A stretch of DNA of 64,000 nt, taken from the NCBI GenBank assembly GCA_030248215.1, contig JASANG010000273.1, positions 630,001 to 694,000 on the forward strand, given 5' to 3'. The notes below the pieces were generated by a model, which was not told where the DNA came from, made no database searches, and saw only the letters and a list, made by a program, of their open reading frames with translations. Source of the stretch: Enoplolaimus lenunculus. Taxonomy: Eukaryota > Nematoda > Enoplea > Enoplida > Thoracostomopsidae. A program made the translations under genes and the position numbers. Of this stretch, positions 61,990 to 64,000 are shown piece by piece (position 1 is the stretch's first letter; each line of letters starts with the position of its first letter).

Positions 61990-63085
61990 CGGGAATACAA
62001 AAATATAAATTGGGACAGCAGACAGAGAGACAGGGGGACAGAGGACAGTGGGGCGCGGGGACCGTATAAGAAAGGGGAGAGGGACAGAGGGACAGGGGGT
62101 CAGAGGGCACTGGACAAAGGGGACAGGGACCAAGGACAGAACGACAGGGACGGACAGAGGGAACAAAGCAAAAGGACAGAAGACAGCGGACAGTGCACAG
62201 AGAAGGGATACGGAGCAGAAGGGAGGCAGTCACAAAGGGAACAGAAGGGAACAGGGAGCGAGGGACAGTGCTGGACAGAGGACAATGAGCAGGGGAAACA
62301 ACAAACAAATCAACACAACAGCGGAACAGCAAACAGAGGGGACAGGAGAGGGAACAGGAACATCGAACAGGAGCAGGAGGAAGGGGAGCAGAATGAAACT
62401 CACAAGGACAAATCAGACAAAAAGGGAACAGAGAACAGGGGCAGAACAACAGGGACAAGGACAGAAGGAACAGGGACAGCGAAACAGAGGAAAGGGAACA
62501 GGACACGGGACAAGCAGAAGGGACAGGGAGACAGGGAACAGAGAAACGGGACAAGGGAACAGAGGGACAGCGGAACAGGGGACAGAGGGATACGGACAGA
62601 GGGACAGAGAGGCAGTCGGGACAAAGGGACAGAGGGACAGTGGACGAGGGACAGGCGACACGGACAGTTCGGACATAGGGACAGTCGGAAAACGGGACAA
62701 AGGGACAGGGGACAGAGGGACAGGGGGACAGCGGAACAGTCGGACAGGGGGACGGAGGGACAGAGGGCGAACGGGACAGAGGGACAGTCGGACAGAGAAC
62801 ACGGGACAGAGGACAGAGGGACAAAGAGGGGACAGAGGGACAAGGGACAGGGGACAGAGACAGGGGCAGAGCGACAGGACAAGACAGGGGGACAGAGGGA
62901 CAGGGGCAGAACAACAGGACAAGACAGGGGGACAGAGACAGAGGGAAAGGGGACAGGAACAGAGGGAAAGGGGAGAGAGGGACAGCGAACAGGGGACAGA
63001 GACACGGGACAGAGGGGACAGAGGGACAGAGGACAGAACAAAAACAGTTGGAACAGATTGGACAGTTGAGACAGTGACCTGGACA
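61990..63085. repeat. Degenerate GGGACAG minisatellite
   Basis: About 1.1 kb built of GGGACAGAG, GGGACAGG and GGACAGA words with many interruptions. It is strongly purine-biased on the plus strand. Long open frames on the minus strand (Pro/Ser/Cys/Leu-rich) follow from the repeat composition and lack any domain. Confidence 0.85.
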
Positions 63086-63139
63086 GTACACAAGAACAAA
63101 CAACACACAAAACAACAAACAAAACAACAAACACACCCC

Positions 63140-64000
63140 ATTTTGGACAATTTGGATAGATGGGACAGATGGGACAGATGGGTCAGTTGGGACAGTTGGG
63201 ACAGATGGACTCTTGGGACAGATGGGACAGTTGGGACAGATGGGACAAATGGGACGGATGGGACAAACGGGACAGATGGAACGGATGGGACAGATGGGAC
63301 AATTGGGACAGATGGAACAGTTGGGACAGTTGGTACAGATGGGACACTTGTGACAGATGGGACAGTTGGGACAGATTGGACAGTTGGGACAGATGAGACA
63401 ATTGGGACACATGGGACAGATGGAACAGTTGGGACAGATGGGTCAGCTGGAACAGTTGGGACAGATGGGATACTTGGGACAGATGGGACAGATGAGGCAG
63501 TCGGGACAAATGGGACAGATGGGACAGTTTGGACTGATGGGACAGTTGCGACACTTGGGACAGTTGGGACATATGGGACAGTTGGGATAAACGGGACAAA
63601 TGGGACAGTTGGGACAGATGGGACAGTGGGGCCAGCTGGAACAGTTGGAACAGATGGGACAGGTGGGACGGATGGGACAGTTAGGGCAAACGGGACAGAT
63701 GGGACAATTGGGACAGATGAAACAGTTGGGACAGATGGAACACTTGGGGCAGATGTGACAGATGGGACAAATGAGACAGTTGGGACAGATGGGACAATTG
63801 GGACAGATGGGACAGATTGGACAGTTGGGCAGATACGACAGTTTGGACAATTTGGACAGATGGGACAGTTGGAACAGATGGGAAAGTTGGGACAGATGGG
63901 ACAGCTGGAACTGTTGGGACAGATGGGACACTTGGGACAGAGGGGACAGATGGGACAGTTGGGACAGTTGGAACAGATGGGAAAGTTGGGACAGTTGGAA
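63140..64000. repeat. 9-bp minisatellite GGGACAGAT/GGGACAGTT, runs off the right edge
   Basis: About 95 units of 9 bp, alternating irregularly between GGGACAGAT and GGGACAGTT with scattered point variants. The unit is three codons long, so every frame is open for long stretches: CPICPN and SHLSQL on the minus strand, GQMGQL and WDRWDS on the plus. I do not call a protein. A short AACAAACAAA tract (63093-63130) separates it from the more degenerate array. Confidence 0.93.

Noticed and set aside
61955-63412. 485-codon Cys/Pro/Ser-rich open frame on the minus strand
   Set aside because: It is the translation of the GGGACAG minisatellites; other frames are equally open.
1-64000. Retroviral, LTR, Polinton or LINE copies
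   Set aside because: No polymerase, integrase, capsid or envelope motif and no long direct terminal repeats were recognised on either strand.

Overview
This is AT-rich animal nuclear DNA. The protein genes are split into many short exons with GT...AG introns, and there are no bacterial-style operons or ribosome binding sites. The encoded proteins are deep metazoan orthologues: the nuclear cap-binding subunit NCBP1, the RNA polymerase III subunit RPC7, aftiphilin and the V-ATPase assembly factor TMEM199. Gene style and heavy load of short inverted-repeat elements suit an invertebrate, perhaps a tunicate, but I cannot fix the species. I assembled the exon models by hand from splice sites, reading phase and remembered family sequence. 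Every model keeps phase across all junctions and gives a protein close to the usual family length.

Layout. 131-1526 (minus) is the main exon of a secreted or surface leucine-rich-repeat protein that probably continues off the left edge. 1.5-16.9 kb holds no gene I can support. It contains inverted-repeat elements, a segmental tandem duplication and tracts rich in the hexamer TTAGGC. 16948-28432 (minus) is NCBP1, 22 coding exons, 800 aa, with a hAT-like element and a GC-rich inverted-repeat element in intron 3. 28.4-32.2 kb is intergenic with two more elements. 32158-36780 (minus) is the Pol III subunit POLR3G/POLR3GL, 5 exons, 252 aa. 36.8-41.1 kb is accessory DNA: a hAT-like element with a perfect 8-bp target duplication, a 28-bp minisatellite and a tRNA-headed SINE cluster. 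41176-50215 (plus) is aftiphilin, 10 exons, about 980 aa, behind a TATA box and three ACGGTAA repeats. 50.2-55.2 kb is intergenic. 55238-58568 (plus) is TMEM199, 2 exons, 212 aa. 58.6-64.0 kb carries repeats, two nearly palindromic elements and a roughly 2 kb minisatellite that runs off the right edge.

The four conserved genes are housekeeping genes of separate pathways: cap binding and RNA export, Pol III transcription, clathrin/AP trafficking, and V-ATPase assembly. I see no functional cluster. NCBP1 and POLR3G are transcribed leftward and aftiphilin and TMEM199 rightward, so POLR3G and aftiphilin are divergent across about 4.4 kb of repeats.

The most unusual material is the repeats. It includes at least six inverted-repeat families, one precise insertion of one element into another, three related elements of about 0.8-0.95 kb that end in TTGAGCGAAGC and carry internal tandem units, and two tRNA-like loci that share hairpins before and after the tRNA-like part. 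I saw no reverse transcriptase, integrase, capsid or envelope gene and no transposase gene.
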